A DNA stretch of 64,000 bases. It comes from Actinoallomurus bryophytorum. Its GTDB lineage: Bacteria > Actinomycetota > Actinomycetes > Streptosporangiales > Streptosporangiaceae. The DNA lies in the NCBI RefSeq assembly GCF_006716425.1, contig NZ_VFOZ01000001.1, forward strand, positions 248,001 through 312,000, written 5' to 3'. A model generated the notes under the pieces. That model was not told the DNA's origin and did not search any database. It saw nothing but the letters and a program-made list of their open reading frames with translations. Of the stretch, positions 6,537 through 13,764 are shown one piece after another. The position numbers were made by a program, and so were the translations under genes. Every line of letters starts with the position of its first letter. Position 1 is the first letter of the stretch.

Positions 6537-6790
6537 CGGACCGCCGCGGCGCTGAGGTCCATGACCCGCTGGGACACCGAACCGTCTTCGTCCCAGATCT
6601 CCACCAGGTCGGTCTTGTAGATGCCCTCGGCGCCGGTCGTGTACTCGATCCGGAATGCCGCGCGGAAGCTGGGCGGGTAGTCGCGACCGATCACGTAGCG
6701 CTCGGTCTTGCCATCGATGCGGATCTTGTCACCGGGCTGGATGTCCGTCGCGAACGTCGGCACCCATCGACCGGGGAAGGGTTCGGCCAT
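6533..6790 (-). CDS. hypothetical beta-rich protein
   Basis: The protein is 85 aa from ATG 6790: MAEPFPGRWVPTFATDIQPG, DKIRIDGKTERYVIGRDYPP, then FRIEYTTGAEGIYKTDLVEIW. The pattern suggests a small beta-barrel such as those that carry nucleic-acid or ligand binding, but no family is recognised. It is the first gene of the leftward operon and is divergent from the GntR regulator at 6878. The intergenic palindrome could control both. Confidence 0.5.
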   Translation of the reverse strand: MAEPFPGRWVPTFATDIQPGDKIRIDGKTERYVIGRDYPPSFRAAFRIEYTTGAEGIYKTDLVEIWDEDGSVSQRVMDLSAAAVR

Positions 6791-6799
6791 GTCCGCACC

Positions 6800-6853
6800 G
6801 TACGTCTGGTGTGCTACCCCCGTCTACCCCCTGGGGTAGCTATGGTACGTCTG
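6800..6853. promoter_or_regulatory. operator region of the GntR regulator
   Basis: CTACCCCCTGGGGTAG (6824-6839) is a perfect 16-bp palindrome, with an extra half site CTACCCC at 6814-6820. It is flanked by direct repeats GTACGTCTG at 6800 and 6845. It lies between the divergent genes at 6790 and 6878. GntR proteins of pSAM2-type elements (KorSA) bind such sites and repress their own and transfer genes. That role is inferred here. Confidence 0.55.
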
Positions 6854-6877
6854 TGCTGGTCACCTAACGTTTTGATC

Positions 6878-7123
6878 ATGAGCATCGACCGGGATGGACC
6901 CATCCCGCCGTACCGGCAGATAGCGGGGATTCTGCGCGAGCGCATCGAGTCCGGCGAGATCCCGCCAGGCCGGCGCATCCCGAGTCTGGTCGAGCTGGAG
7001 CAGGAGTTCGAGGTGGCGCGGGACACACTCCGCAAGGCCATCCAGGTGCTGAAGGATGAGGGCCTGGTCGAGACCGTCACCGGCATGGGCATCTTCGTCA
7101 TCGAGCAGTCCGGCAAGAGCTGA
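6878..7123 (+). CDS. short GntR-family regulator
   Basis: The protein is 81 aa from ATG 6878. It is a GntR winged helix only: MSIDRDGPIPPYRQIAGILR, ERIESGEIPPGRRIPS, then LEQEFEVARDTLRKAIQVLK and the wing GLVETVTGMGIFVIE. There is no ligand-binding C-terminal domain. That compact form is typical of regulators on actinomycete integrative and conjugative elements. A longer in-frame start at 6809 would read through the operator palindrome and is rejected. A strong hairpin follows the stop. Confidence 0.8.
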   Translation: MSIDRDGPIPPYRQIAGILRERIESGEIPPGRRIPSLVELEQEFEVARDTLRKAIQVLKDEGLVETVTGMGIFVIEQSGKS

Positions 7124-7128
7124 GACGC

Positions 7129-7166
7129 GAACGGGTTCCCTCTCTACTGATGAGGGGAACCCGTTC
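7129..7166. terminator. bidirectional hairpin between convergent genes
   Basis: GAACGGGTTCCC (7129-7140) and GGGAACCCGTTC (7155-7166) form a 12-bp perfect stem with a 14-nt loop. It is placed between the GntR gene and the convergent gene ending at 7182, so it can serve both. Confidence 0.7.
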
Positions 7167-7181
7167 TGTCGGTGGCGCCTG

Positions 7182-7385
7182 CTACTCCGAAGACCACGTC
7201 CCGTCCTCGATCGCCGTGAGCTCGGCCATGTAGCCGTCGAACTTCTCCGGATCGGACACGGCGAGGCCCTCCAGGTAGACGAAACAGCGTGCGTACCGGG
7301 CGACCTGCTCGTCGGTCAGCGACGGTATGGCTCGGAGCTCCCGCCGATAGTCCTCGACGCGCTCCGCGTGCGTCCGGCCGCTCAT
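7182..7385 (-). CDS. small hypothetical protein
   Basis: The protein is 67 aa from ATG 7385. It is helical and charged: HAERVEDYRRELRAIPSLTD, EQVARYARCFVYLEGLAVSD, PEKFDGYMAELTAIEDG. No family is recognised. It overlaps the DUF2637 gene upstream by four bases (ATGA), so the two are translated together. A cytosolic partner of that membrane protein is a possibility from context only. Confidence 0.5.
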   Translation of the reverse strand: MSGRTHAERVEDYRRELRAIPSLTDEQVARYARCFVYLEGLAVSDPEKFDGYMAELTAIEDGTWSSE

Positions 7386-8014
7386 GACCGCGCCTGCCCG
7401 GTGAGTGCGGTCAGGTGCGCGTGTACTTCCTTGGCGCGCGGCTGCCCGATGCGGAGACCAGCCTTCAGCCGGCGGAGGCTCGGGACCTCGCCGCCGGCCA
7501 GCTGCTCGCCGAACACGTCCCGAGCGCGGGTCAGGTACGGCTCGATCTCAACGGGTGCGGTGGTCCTCGCCAACGGTTCGCTGCTCAGCGCCACGTACCG
7601 GTGGAGCGTGCGCAGGAGCACGAGCAGGCCGACCATCGAGGCGAGCGGCGGTACGGCCGCGGTGGCTTGCGTCGCGAAGTCGTGCACCTCGACGTGTCCC
7701 ACGTTGAAAACCAGCGAGGCGCACCAGCCGGACGCGGCGACGGCCGCGGGCACGATCAGGTCCAGCCACGACATGAGCGACCGGCGCAACCGGTGCCCAT
7801 CGATGGCGAGCAGGAACAGGCCGAGTTCACCGACGCCGATGAACAGGTCGACCATCAGCGGGAAGGACTGCGCCTTCCAGCCGTGCAGGCCGTGCTCGGT
7901 CGCCCAGCCGTACAGCCCCGCGTAGGACTGCGCGAAGCCGTCCCCGGTGGCGACCAGGACCGCCACGCCCATCAGGGCGACGGTGACCGTACGGGCGATG
8001 GTCCGGGCGCTCAT
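7382..8014 (-). CDS. DUF2637 membrane protein (Spd-like)
   Basis: The protein is 210 aa from ATG 8014. Four membrane helices are visible: TVALMGVAVLVATGDGFAQS, PLMVDLFIGVGELGLFLLAI, LIVPAAVAASGWCASLVFNV and AAVPPLASMVGLLVLLRTL. The cytosolic C-terminal tail (about 140-210) is winged-helix-like (EVPSLRRLKAGLRIGQPRAK). DUF2637 proteins are frequent on actinomycete plasmids and integrative elements, where some are linked to plasmid spread between mycelial compartments. It supports an AICE origin for this region even though TraB is not in view. Confidence 0.7.
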   Translation of the reverse strand: MSARTIARTVTVALMGVAVLVATGDGFAQSYAGLYGWATEHGLHGWKAQSFPLMVDLFIGVGELGLFLLAIDGHRLRRSLMSWLDLIVPAAVAASGWCASLVFNVGHVEVHDFATQATAAVPPLASMVGLLVLLRTLHRYVALSSEPLARTTAPVEIEPYLTRARDVFGEQLAGGEVPSLRRLKAGLRIGQPRAKEVHAHLTALTGQARS

Positions 8015-8247
8015 CGGACCGCCTCGGCGTCGAGCTCCCGCGCGGCGGCACTCGCCAGGTCGCGGGCGATCTCGTGCGCGTCGTCGAGGAGCGTCTCTCC
8101 GAACCGGGCCCGCAGCAGCAGATCGGCGGCGGCGAGCAGATCGTACTCGGCGTGGGTCAGCTGTCCGCGCGCGTCCGCCTTCACGCGGTCGAGGCCGTCG
8201 ATGGCCGCGCGCGCCCAGGCGGGCACGGCGGTGGCCGGCGCGCTCAC
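8011..8247 (-). CDS. small hypothetical protein
   Basis: The protein is 78 aa from GTG 8247. It overlaps the previous gene (GTGA) and the next (ATGA). It is all helix: AWARAAIDGLDRVKADARGQ, LTHAEYDLLAAADLLLRARF, then DDAHEIARDLASAAARELDA. There is no domain match by eye. The start was chosen for the four-base overlap; the longer ORF upstream is an out-of-frame reading of the neighbour. Confidence 0.45.
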   Translation of the reverse strand: MSAPATAVPAWARAAIDGLDRVKADARGQLTHAEYDLLAAADLLLRARFGETLLDDAHEIARDLASAAARELDAEAVR

Positions 8248-8552
8248 AGCTCGCCCTCGGCGAGCATGGCCTGCACGGTGCGCTGGAGCGCCGCGACGCG
8301 CTGCATGATGACGTCGCCCGCGGCGGTGTGGGCGTCCCAGTCCGCCCGGATCGCCTCCCACTCGCGGTTGATGTCCGCGACGGTCATCCTCGGCGCCGTG
8401 TCGGTGGAGTGCTCGCCGCAGAACGGCACGTCACCGTGGTCCGCGGTGACGTAGGCGATGACGGCCAGCCGGCCGCAGCTGCAGGTCTCGCCGGGGCGCG
8501 CCGTGCGTTCGCCGCCCGCCGGCGGGGTGATGTTCGTAGACTCGGGTGCCAT
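8244..8552 (-). CDS. small protein with possible Cys/His metal site
   Basis: The protein is 102 aa from ATG 8552. Residues 23-49 contain C-S-C-G then a beta region and F-C-G-E-H (CSCGRLAVIAYVTADHGDVP, FCGEHS), which could bind one zinc like a minimal zinc ribbon. The C-terminal half is a long helix (DINREWEAIRADWDAHTAAG, VAALQRTVQAMLAEGEL). It is the first gene of the leftward operon that includes DUF2637. Function is unknown. Confidence 0.5.
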   Translation of the reverse strand: MAPESTNITPPAGGERTARPGETCSCGRLAVIAYVTADHGDVPFCGEHSTDTAPRMTVADINREWEAIRADWDAHTAAGDVIMQRVAALQRTVQAMLAEGEL

Positions 8553-8584
8553 GGGGTTCGGCCTCTCGCCAGGTTGGATCCCTA

Positions 8585-8618
8585 GGCCCCGTCCGGTGCT
8601 CGAACACCGGGTGGGGCC
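8585..8618. promoter_or_regulatory. strong hairpin in the leftward operon leader
   Basis: GGCCCC-GT-CCGGTG (8585-8598) pairs with CACCGG-GT-GGGGCC (8605-8618). It lies 33 bp before the ATG at 8552, so it would sit in the 5' leader of the operon. It could alternatively isolate the two divergent promoters. Confidence 0.5.
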
Positions 8619-8687
8619 GCTTACTTGCAATGGCAGATAATCACGTTGCGCTATGCCCGTCAAGGCTTTTGGGCTAGCATTCCTGCC

Positions 8688-8858
8688 ATGGCAGAAAAGA
8701 AGCCTCGCGGCCGACCGGCCACCGGTCAGACGCCGAACCGTACAGTGCGCGTACCGGATGAGGTCTGGGACGACGCGAAGGCGAAGGCCGAGGCCGAGGG
8801 CAAGAACGTCAGCGACGTCGTCAACGACTGCCTTCGGCGCTACCTCCGCAAGAAATGA
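8688..8858 (+). CDS. ribbon-helix-helix regulator
   Basis: The protein is 56 aa from ATG 8688. After a basic tail (MAEKKPRGRPATGQTPNRTV) comes RVPDEVWDDAKAKAEAEGKN and VSDVVNDCLRRYLRKK, the strand plus two helices of an Arc/CopG ribbon-helix-helix protein. The palindrome TGCCATGGCA (8684-8693) covers its start codon, and a close copy (TGCAATGGCAGA) lies about 60 bp upstream, so it probably represses itself. It is divergent from the DUF2637 operon and likely controls it. A longer in-frame start at 8625 has no ribosome site. Confidence 0.7.
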   Translation: MAEKKPRGRPATGQTPNRTVRVPDEVWDDAKAKAEAEGKNVSDVVNDCLRRYLRKK

Positions 8859-8905
8859 TCTCGATCCCTGTTCCGTCTCCGTTCCGCCGGACGCTGAGTA
8901 GAGCC

Positions 8906-8935
8906 GGGAAACGATGGGAAACGTTGGGAAGTAAA
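8906..8935 (+). repeat. three 10-bp tandem repeats near the element's right edge
   Basis: GGGAAACGAT, GGGAAACGTT, GGGAAGTAAA follow one another with a period of exactly 10 bp. This falls in the gap 8859-9113 that separates the mobile element from chromosomal-looking genes, so the attachment site may be here. The left end is outside the window and no duplicate can be checked. No tRNA is recognisable. Confidence 0.4.
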
Positions 8936-9053
8936 GCGCCTGTTCACGAGGCGTATTGCGGGACTCTCCGCAGGTCGCGGCGCCCCCGTGTGGAGTTCGA
9001 GATGTACTACGACTGCTGATCGAAGCCCGTCCAGGGCACATCTGGACGTGTGA

Positions 9054-9092
9054 GGCCACCGGCCCTGCCCCTTCCGGGCGGGGCCGGTGGCC
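9054..9092. terminator. large hairpin downstream of the MFS gene
   Basis: GGCCACCGGCCC-T-GCCCC (9054-9071) pairs with GGGCGGGGCCGGTGGCC (9076-9092). It lies 22 bp past the leftward MFS stop codon. It is a terminator for that gene and probably also a barrier to readthrough from the mobile element. Confidence 0.7.
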
Positions 9093-9113
9093 TTTCGCAT
9101 GGACGGCCGGCTC

Positions 9114-10331
9114 CTACTCTCCGTGGACGACCCTGCCGGACGCCTCGCCCAGGGGACCCCACGCCGCCGCCGCGACCGAGAGCATGGCCGCGCAGGCGAT
9201 CCAGTACGGCGCGGTGACGCCCAGGCTCTGGGCGAGCACACCGCCCAGGAGCAGCCCGAGCGTGGCACCGCCCGCCTCGAGCAGCGTCTGGACACCGGCG
9301 ACCCTGCCGAGCAGCCGGTCGGGCACGGCCCGCTGACGCAACGTCGTCACGATCACTCCCCAGACCATCGTGTGCACCCCGAAGACGACGAGGATCGCCG
9401 CGGCGAGCCAGGGCTTCCTCGTGACCGCGAGTGTCAGGTGGGTGAGCGCCTCGACGAACAGCCCCGCGCGGAGCACCGAGGTGGTGCCGAACCACCTCTG
9501 GAGACGGCCGGCGACGAACGTACCGGTCAGGCCTCCCACCGCGAAGGTGGTGAGCAGAAGGCCGTAACCGACGCCCGACAGACCCAGCCGCTCGCGCGCG
9601 TACAGGACGAAGACCGCGAAGGCTCCGCAGAAGGCGACGTTCGCGATCCCCATCGACAGTGCCAGGCAGCGCAGGAGCCGCCTCGACCACAACCAGCGGA
9701 CGCCCTCGGCGATGTCGCCGCGCAGGGTCCCGCGCGACCGTGGCTCGGCCGGGACGGACCGCATCCCGGCCACCAGTACGCTCGCCGCCACGAACGAGAC
9801 GGCGTCCACGCCGAACGGCAGCGCCGCCGCGCCGGCGAAAAGCCAGGCGCCCAGTGGCTTGGCGACGAACTGGTTGCCGACCGTGAAGGTGGCCATCAGC
9901 CGGGCGTTGGCCGCCGCGAGACTGCCGGGCGCCACGATGGCCGGTAACCGGGCGACGGCGGCCGTGTCGGCGATCGTCTCGCAGGCGCCGAGCAGGAAGA
10001 ACACGGCGTAGACGAGAAGGATGCCCACCGTCCCCGTCGCCACGGCGGCACACAGCCCGGCGAGCGCGGCGGCACGGACGACGTCGATGACGACGATCAG
10101 CCGCCGCCGGTCGAGGCGATCCGCCAGGACGCCGCCGACGAGTGAGAACAGCAGCCAGGACAGCGACTGGACGAACGCCGCGCCGGCGACGAGCACGGGG
10201 TCACGGGTGAGAGAGGCGACGAGCAGCGGGCCGGCGACCACGGTGACGCCATCGCCGACGTTGGAGACGGCCGAGGCCGTCCAGAGCCTGGTGAAGTCCG
10301 CGCCGAGACGCGCGGACGCCCGCGTACGCAA
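9114..10331 (-). CDS. MFS drug exporter (EntS/MFS_3 type)
   Basis: The protein is 405 aa with twelve predicted helices and the usual inter-helix motif GGVLADRLDRRRLIV after helix 2. It belongs to the MFS_3 group that exports siderophores and macrolide-like drugs. The start is TTG 10331 because GAGGAG lies at the right distance; no ATG is nearby. The ribosome site is buried in a hairpin (10337-10385), and a leader ORF with its own AGGAG site precedes it, so induction by translational attenuation is likely. Substrate cannot be told from sequence. Confidence 0.85.
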   Translation of the reverse strand: MRTRASARLGADFTRLWTASAVSNVGDGVTVVAGPLLVASLTRDPVLVAGAAFVQSLSWLLFSLVGGVLADRLDRRRLIVVIDVVRAAALAGLCAAVATGTVGILLVYAVFFLLGACETIADTAAVARLPAIVAPGSLAAANARLMATFTVGNQFVAKPLGAWLFAGAAALPFGVDAVSFVAASVLVAGMRSVPAEPRSRGTLRGDIAEGVRWLWSRRLLRCLALSMGIANVAFCGAFAVFVLYARERLGLSGVGYGLLLTTFAVGGLTGTFVAGRLQRWFGTTSVLRAGLFVEALTHLTLAVTRKPWLAAAILVVFGVHTMVWGVIVTTLRQRAVPDRLLGRVAGVQTLLEAGGATLGLLLGGVLAQSLGVTAPYWIACAAMLSVAAAAWGPLGEASGRVVHGE

Positions 10332-10336
10332 GGGGA

Positions 10337-10385
10337 GCTCCTCGGAGAAGTGCGGTCATGGGGGACCGCCTCGAGGGCGAGGAGC
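10337..10385 (-). promoter_or_regulatory. SD-sequestering hairpin before the MFS exporter
   Basis: Read leftward, GCTCCTCG (10385-10378) pairs with CGAGGAGC (10344-10337), which contains the exporter's GAGGAG ribosome site. An inner stem GCGGTC/GACCGC sits between the arms. The start codon TTG lies six bases beyond the structure. Folded, it would hide the ribosome site; a stalled ribosome on the leader ORF could change folding. Confidence 0.6.
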
Positions 10386-10413
10386 CGTGGGAGAGAGCCG
10401 CGCGGACGGCGGC

Positions 10414-10470
10414 TCAGAGCTCGGCCGGCTCCCGCGTCGAGGCGAGGACCCTGACCATGCCGAGGCGCAT
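10414..10470 (-). CDS. 18-aa leader peptide of the MFS exporter
   Basis: ATG 10470 is preceded by AGGAG at 5 bases. It encodes MRLGMVRVLASTREPAEL and a stop, 28 bases before the SD-sequestering hairpin and 82 bases before the exporter start. Short peptides in this position upstream of efflux or ribosome-methylation genes act as sensors: a translation inhibitor stalls the ribosome on them and opens the downstream ribosome site. The reading frame, its own good SD and its position support the call. The inducer is unknown. Confidence 0.55.
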   Translation of the reverse strand: MRLGMVRVLASTREPAEL

Positions 10471-10626
10471 GCGGACTCCTGTCTTCCGACCGGCTACACC
10501 GGTGACGGTACGTGGCCTCCGGGTGACGGGACAACACCATTTTCGGCCCGCATAGCACGCGATCATTTATGGATGATCATCCCCCGGCCCTAGGAAGGGG
10601 ATGCGAGCTGACATACCGTCCCTACC

Positions 10627-11112
10627 ATGGACACGCCGCTGATACTGCTCGACGTGGACGGTGTTCTCAACCCCCTGCAGCGCTCCCCCGGGTATCAGCG
10701 CTACCGGGCGACGCCCAACGGCATCACGTACCGGCTCCTGCTCAACCCCCGGCACGGACCATTGCTGACCGGGCTTGCGGAGGCGACGGGCGCGGAGCTG
10801 ATCTGGGCCAGCTACTGGACCGACACGGCCAACGACTGGATCGGGCCCCGCGTCGGGCTGCCCATCCTGCGGTCGGTCCCCATCCCCCCGCGGGACCCCC
10901 GGTACACCTACGGGGGGTGGAAGGCCCGCCACGTCGCCGAATGGGTCGGCGAACGACCCTTCGTCTGGCTCGAGGACGAACCGGACGTGAGCGACGCGCT
11001 CGCCGCCGGGCCGGAGCTCGGCCCGCACCTCATCGTGCCGGTCGATCCCCAGGAGGGGCTGACCGACCTCCACGTGGAGCAGGCGCGCGACTGGCTGGAA
11101 CAACTCCGATAG
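10627..11112 (+). CDS. HAD-like protein
   Basis: The protein is 161 aa from ATG 10627. It opens with LILLDVDGVLNPL, the DxDG nucleophile motif of HAD hydrolases (motif I). Then come WASYWTDTANDWIG in the place of motif II and FVWLEDEPDVSDALAAGPEL near the acidic motif IV. Members of this small cap-less group are mostly uncharacterised phosphatases. The neighbours on both sides are unrelated, and the upstream gap is only ~150 bp with the divergent leader peptide. Confidence 0.7.
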   Translation: MDTPLILLDVDGVLNPLQRSPGYQRYRATPNGITYRLLLNPRHGPLLTGLAEATGAELIWASYWTDTANDWIGPRVGLPILRSVPIPPRDPRYTYGGWKARHVAEWVGERPFVWLEDEPDVSDALAAGPELGPHLIVPVDPQEGLTDLHVEQARDWLEQLR

Positions 11113-11153
11113 CGGCATGGTTACGGGCATCGGGTCGACACAAGGGAGTGATC

Positions 11154-11552
11154 ATGACTTCGGTCCGGGTTGAACGCACGGACGACGGGGGCTTCGTCGC
11201 CCGGAACGGCCGTGGCGCCGAGGTCGCCATCGGCGGCGCGAGCGACGACGGCGTCTTCAGCCCGGTGGAGCTCCTGCTGGCCGCCCTCGGCGGCTGCGAG
11301 ATCGTGACGGTCGAGCCGCTGACCGCCGACCGCGGCCACCGGCTCGTGAAGCTCGCGGCCACGGTCGAGGCCGAGAAGGTCGCGCCCACCCGGCTCGGCA
11401 CGATCACGGTCACCTACGACGTCGAACTCCCCCCGGGCGATGACGACGCCGCCAAGGTCTTCACCGACGTCGCCCACCGCGTACACGAGAAGCACTGCAC
11501 GGTCGGGCGAGCGCTGCGCGAGGTGACGGCCACCGAGCAGGTGCTGCCGTAG
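11154..11552 (+). CDS. OsmC family protein
   Basis: The protein is 132 aa from ATG 11154 with AAGGGAG eight bases upstream. The OsmC/Ohr fold is shown by FSPVELLLAALGGCEIVTVE, with the first reactive Cys, and KHCTVGRALREVTA, with the second. Ohr-like members detoxify organic peroxides using these two cysteines; general OsmC members have the same pair. The gap to the HAD gene is only 41 bp in the same direction, so they may be co-transcribed. Which peroxide or thiol it uses is not clear. Confidence 0.8.
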   Translation: MTSVRVERTDDGGFVARNGRGAEVAIGGASDDGVFSPVELLLAALGGCEIVTVEPLTADRGHRLVKLAATVEAEKVAPTRLGTITVTYDVELPPGDDDAAKVFTDVAHRVHEKHCTVGRALREVTATEQVLP

Positions 11553-12119
11553 CCGCACCGTCCTGAGGCCGCGGTCCCGCCTCTGCCTGCCCGCCGAGCG
11601 GCCCGGGTCTCCGCCACGTGTTTCCAGCGATGGCGACCGGCGACCGGGCGGGCGTGGACTTCGGGGCCGCCGGGACGCCTCGGTCCTCGTGGGCGGCCCT
11701 CACGGCCCGGATGACCGCATCCGCGCCGGAACCCGGACTACTTACCGCCGACGGCGTCTCGTGGACCGCCCTGGCCCACGAGAGCACCGCCGCGGCACGC
11801 GCCACGGCCGCCGGACGGGACCGCGGCCGGACGCCAGAGCGTCAACGACGGCCTCCGGGCGCACCCCACTCACCGACGGCGGCGTCAACCTTGAGTACGC
11901 CGGCCGAGTCGCGGCCGGACCATTGCGGAGTCGGTGCGCCTCACCTGGGTGTACGACTCTCCGGCACTGTCGATCAATCGGATTGTCCTCGTTGACCATT
12001 CGGGCCATCCGGGCATCCGTATCCACCCTGAGGACTAGGGCTCGTACTCATATGGGCCGAGTCACAGACCATTCCTGTAGGTGATCACAAACGCAGAGGG
12101 TTCCTACAGGATTTAGAGC
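11553..12119. other. gap with decayed coding traces
   Basis: No intact gene is seen. 11618-11860 has rightward codon bias (ADGVSWTALAHESTAAARAT) and then loses frame. 11950-12038 reads VYDSPALSINRIVLVDHSGH and ends PGIRIHPED-stop in another frame. Both look like pieces of a broken gene. An 8-bp dyad, CCTGTAGG (12074-12081) with CCTACAGG (12103-12110), lies just before the PAP2 start and may be its operator or leader hairpin. Confidence 0.35.
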
Positions 12120-12950
12120 ATGGCCCAGCTTGCCGCACCATGCCCGGTCCGCCCGGCGCCGTACCATCCGCCCCGCGAGGCGTCGTGGTCTCCACGGCTC
12201 TGGTGGGAGATCGCCCTCATCGCCGTCTTCTACGGTGCGTACACGCTCGTGCGCGTACTGATACCCCACGACGAGGCCGCGGCATACGTCCACGCCGGTC
12301 AGGTTCTGCGGTTCGAGCACGCACTGGGCCCGAACGTCGAGCTGAGCCTCAACCACGCCCTCCTGCGCGTTCCCGCACTCGCCAAGGTCGCCAACATCTA
12401 CTACGCGACCGCGCACTTCGCCGTCACGCTGCTGGTTCTCGTATGGCTGTACCGGCGGCGGCCGGTGCACTACCGCTGGCTGCGCACGTCCCTGCTCGTC
12501 GCCACGGCCATCGCGCTGGTGGGGTTCTGGTTCTACCCGCTCGCTCCGCCGCGGTTCATCGGCGGGGCGGGGTTCGTCGACCCGGTGACGGCGTTCCACA
12601 GTTTCGGCCTGTACTCCTCGCCGCAGGCGGGGTCTCTCACCAACCAGTTCGCCGCGATGCCCTCGATGCACGCCGGGTGGGCGATCTGGTGTGCGGTGGC
12701 GGTGATCGTGAGCACCCGGCGGCCATTGATCATGGCAATCGCGGCCCTTTACCCAATCGTCACAATCACCGTGATCTTCTCAACCGCCAATCATTACCTG
12801 CTTGACGCCGTGGCAGGCGTCGCTGTGATGGCGTTCGCCCTGTTCGTAGGCCTTATCCTCCATCTGCGGGAGAACCGGCCAAGTCCAGCGAAGGATCACG
12901 AAGTGACAAACAAGACAACTATTGTCGAGAGCCTCGGCCGCTCGATCTGA
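12120..12950 (+). CDS. PAP2-family lipid phosphatase/transferase-like membrane protein
   Basis: The protein is 276 aa with about six membrane helices. It carries the PAP2_3-type motifs: FAAMPSMHAGWAIWC (His of the second phosphatase motif) and STANHYLLDAVAG (third motif His and Asp). The family includes inositol-phosphorylceramide synthase-like and lipid phosphate phosphatases acting at the outer face of the membrane. A near-tandem paralogue follows at 12955, and the lanthipeptide regulator lies 1.4 kb downstream, so a role in lipid remodelling or self-protection is possible but unproven. Confidence 0.75.
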   Translation: MAQLAAPCPVRPAPYHPPREASWSPRLWWEIALIAVFYGAYTLVRVLIPHDEAAAYVHAGQVLRFEHALGPNVELSLNHALLRVPALAKVANIYYATAHFAVTLLVLVWLYRRRPVHYRWLRTSLLVATAIALVGFWFYPLAPPRFIGGAGFVDPVTAFHSFGLYSSPQAGSLTNQFAAMPSMHAGWAIWCAVAVIVSTRRPLIMAIAALYPIVTITVIFSTANHYLLDAVAGVAVMAFALFVGLILHLRENRPSPAKDHEVTNKTTIVESLGRSI

Positions 12951-12954
12951 CACC

Positions 12955-13764
12955 ATGGAGATCATGTCGAGTTCGGCCGTAGCGCCAGTCGCCACGGGCG
13001 ACGTGATGGAGGCGCCAGGGGACCAGCCGGCCGGGAAACGTCCTCGGCTCTACCGCGAGATCCTCCTCATCGCCCTGTGTTACAGCGCGTACTCTCTCGT
13101 ACGCAACCTCGTGCCCACCACGCACACGCGGGCGCTGCGGTTCGGTCACCAGATCCTCGATTTCGAGCGGTTCCTGCACCTGGACCCCGAGCGGTGGATC
13201 AACCATCTGTTCATCCAGGTCCACTGGCTCGGCGTCGCCGGCAACTACTACTATTCGACGCTGCACTTCGTCGTCACGCCCGGCGTCCTCGCCTGGCTGT
13301 ACCTCCGGCACCAGGACCGCTACGTCTTCTACCGGCGGCTGATCTTCGCGACGACCGTGCTGGCGCTGATCGGGTTCTGGCTGCTCCCCCTCGCACCCCC
13401 ACGGATGCTGCCCGGTTTCGTGGACACCGTCCTGGCGTTCCACACCGAGGGCCTGTACGCCTCGGGCGCCTCACCGATCGGCTCGGTGTCGAACCAGTAC
13501 GCCGCGATGCCGTCCCTCCACACGGGCTGGGCCCTGTGGTGCGCGATCGCCGTCGCCGACGTCGTACGCCCCCGCTGGGCGAAGGTCCTCGCCTTCTGCT
13601 ACCCGGCCGCGACCATCATCGCCATCCTGGGCACGGCCAACCACTACTTCCTGGATGCCGTGGGCGGAGCGATCACCTTGGGCCTCGGCTACCTGGCCAC
13701 CCGCGGCGTACGGCTGGTGATCCCCCGGCTCGGCCCGGTCGCCCGCGTCTTCTCCCGCGACTGA
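12955..13764 (+). CDS. second PAP2-family membrane protein (paralogue)
   Basis: The protein is about 269 aa. It shares the layout and many blocks with the gene before it: LRFGHQILDFERFLHLDPER, YAAMPSLHTGWALWCAIAV, TANHYFLDAVGGAI. It starts at ATG 12955 or the ATG at 12964; the second has a GGAG three bases before it, the first has no clear site, and the choice changes three residues. Only 4 bp separate it from the first PAP2 gene, so they form an operon that arose by duplication. A 7-bp hairpin follows the stop (CCGCGGG/CCCGCGG, 13766-13784). Confidence 0.75.
   Translation: MEIMSSSAVAPVATGDVMEAPGDQPAGKRPRLYREILLIALCYSAYSLVRNLVPTTHTRALRFGHQILDFERFLHLDPERWINHLFIQVHWLGVAGNYYYSTLHFVVTPGVLAWLYLRHQDRYVFYRRLIFATTVLALIGFWLLPLAPPRMLPGFVDTVLAFHTEGLYASGASPIGSVSNQYAAMPSLHTGWALWCAIAVADVVRPRWAKVLAFCYPAATIIAILGTANHYFLDAVGGAITLGLGYLATRGVRLVIPRLGPVARVFSRD

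Noticed and set aside
8941-9019. tRNA 3' end as attachment site (GAGTTCGAGATG)
   Set aside because: The T-arm-like word is not followed by a matching stem or acceptor; no cloverleaf can be drawn.
9007-10053. Long leftward ORF opposite/over the MFS gene
   Set aside because: Arg/Gly-rich translation, no family motif, and it is the out-of-frame shadow of the MFS exporter at 9114-10331.
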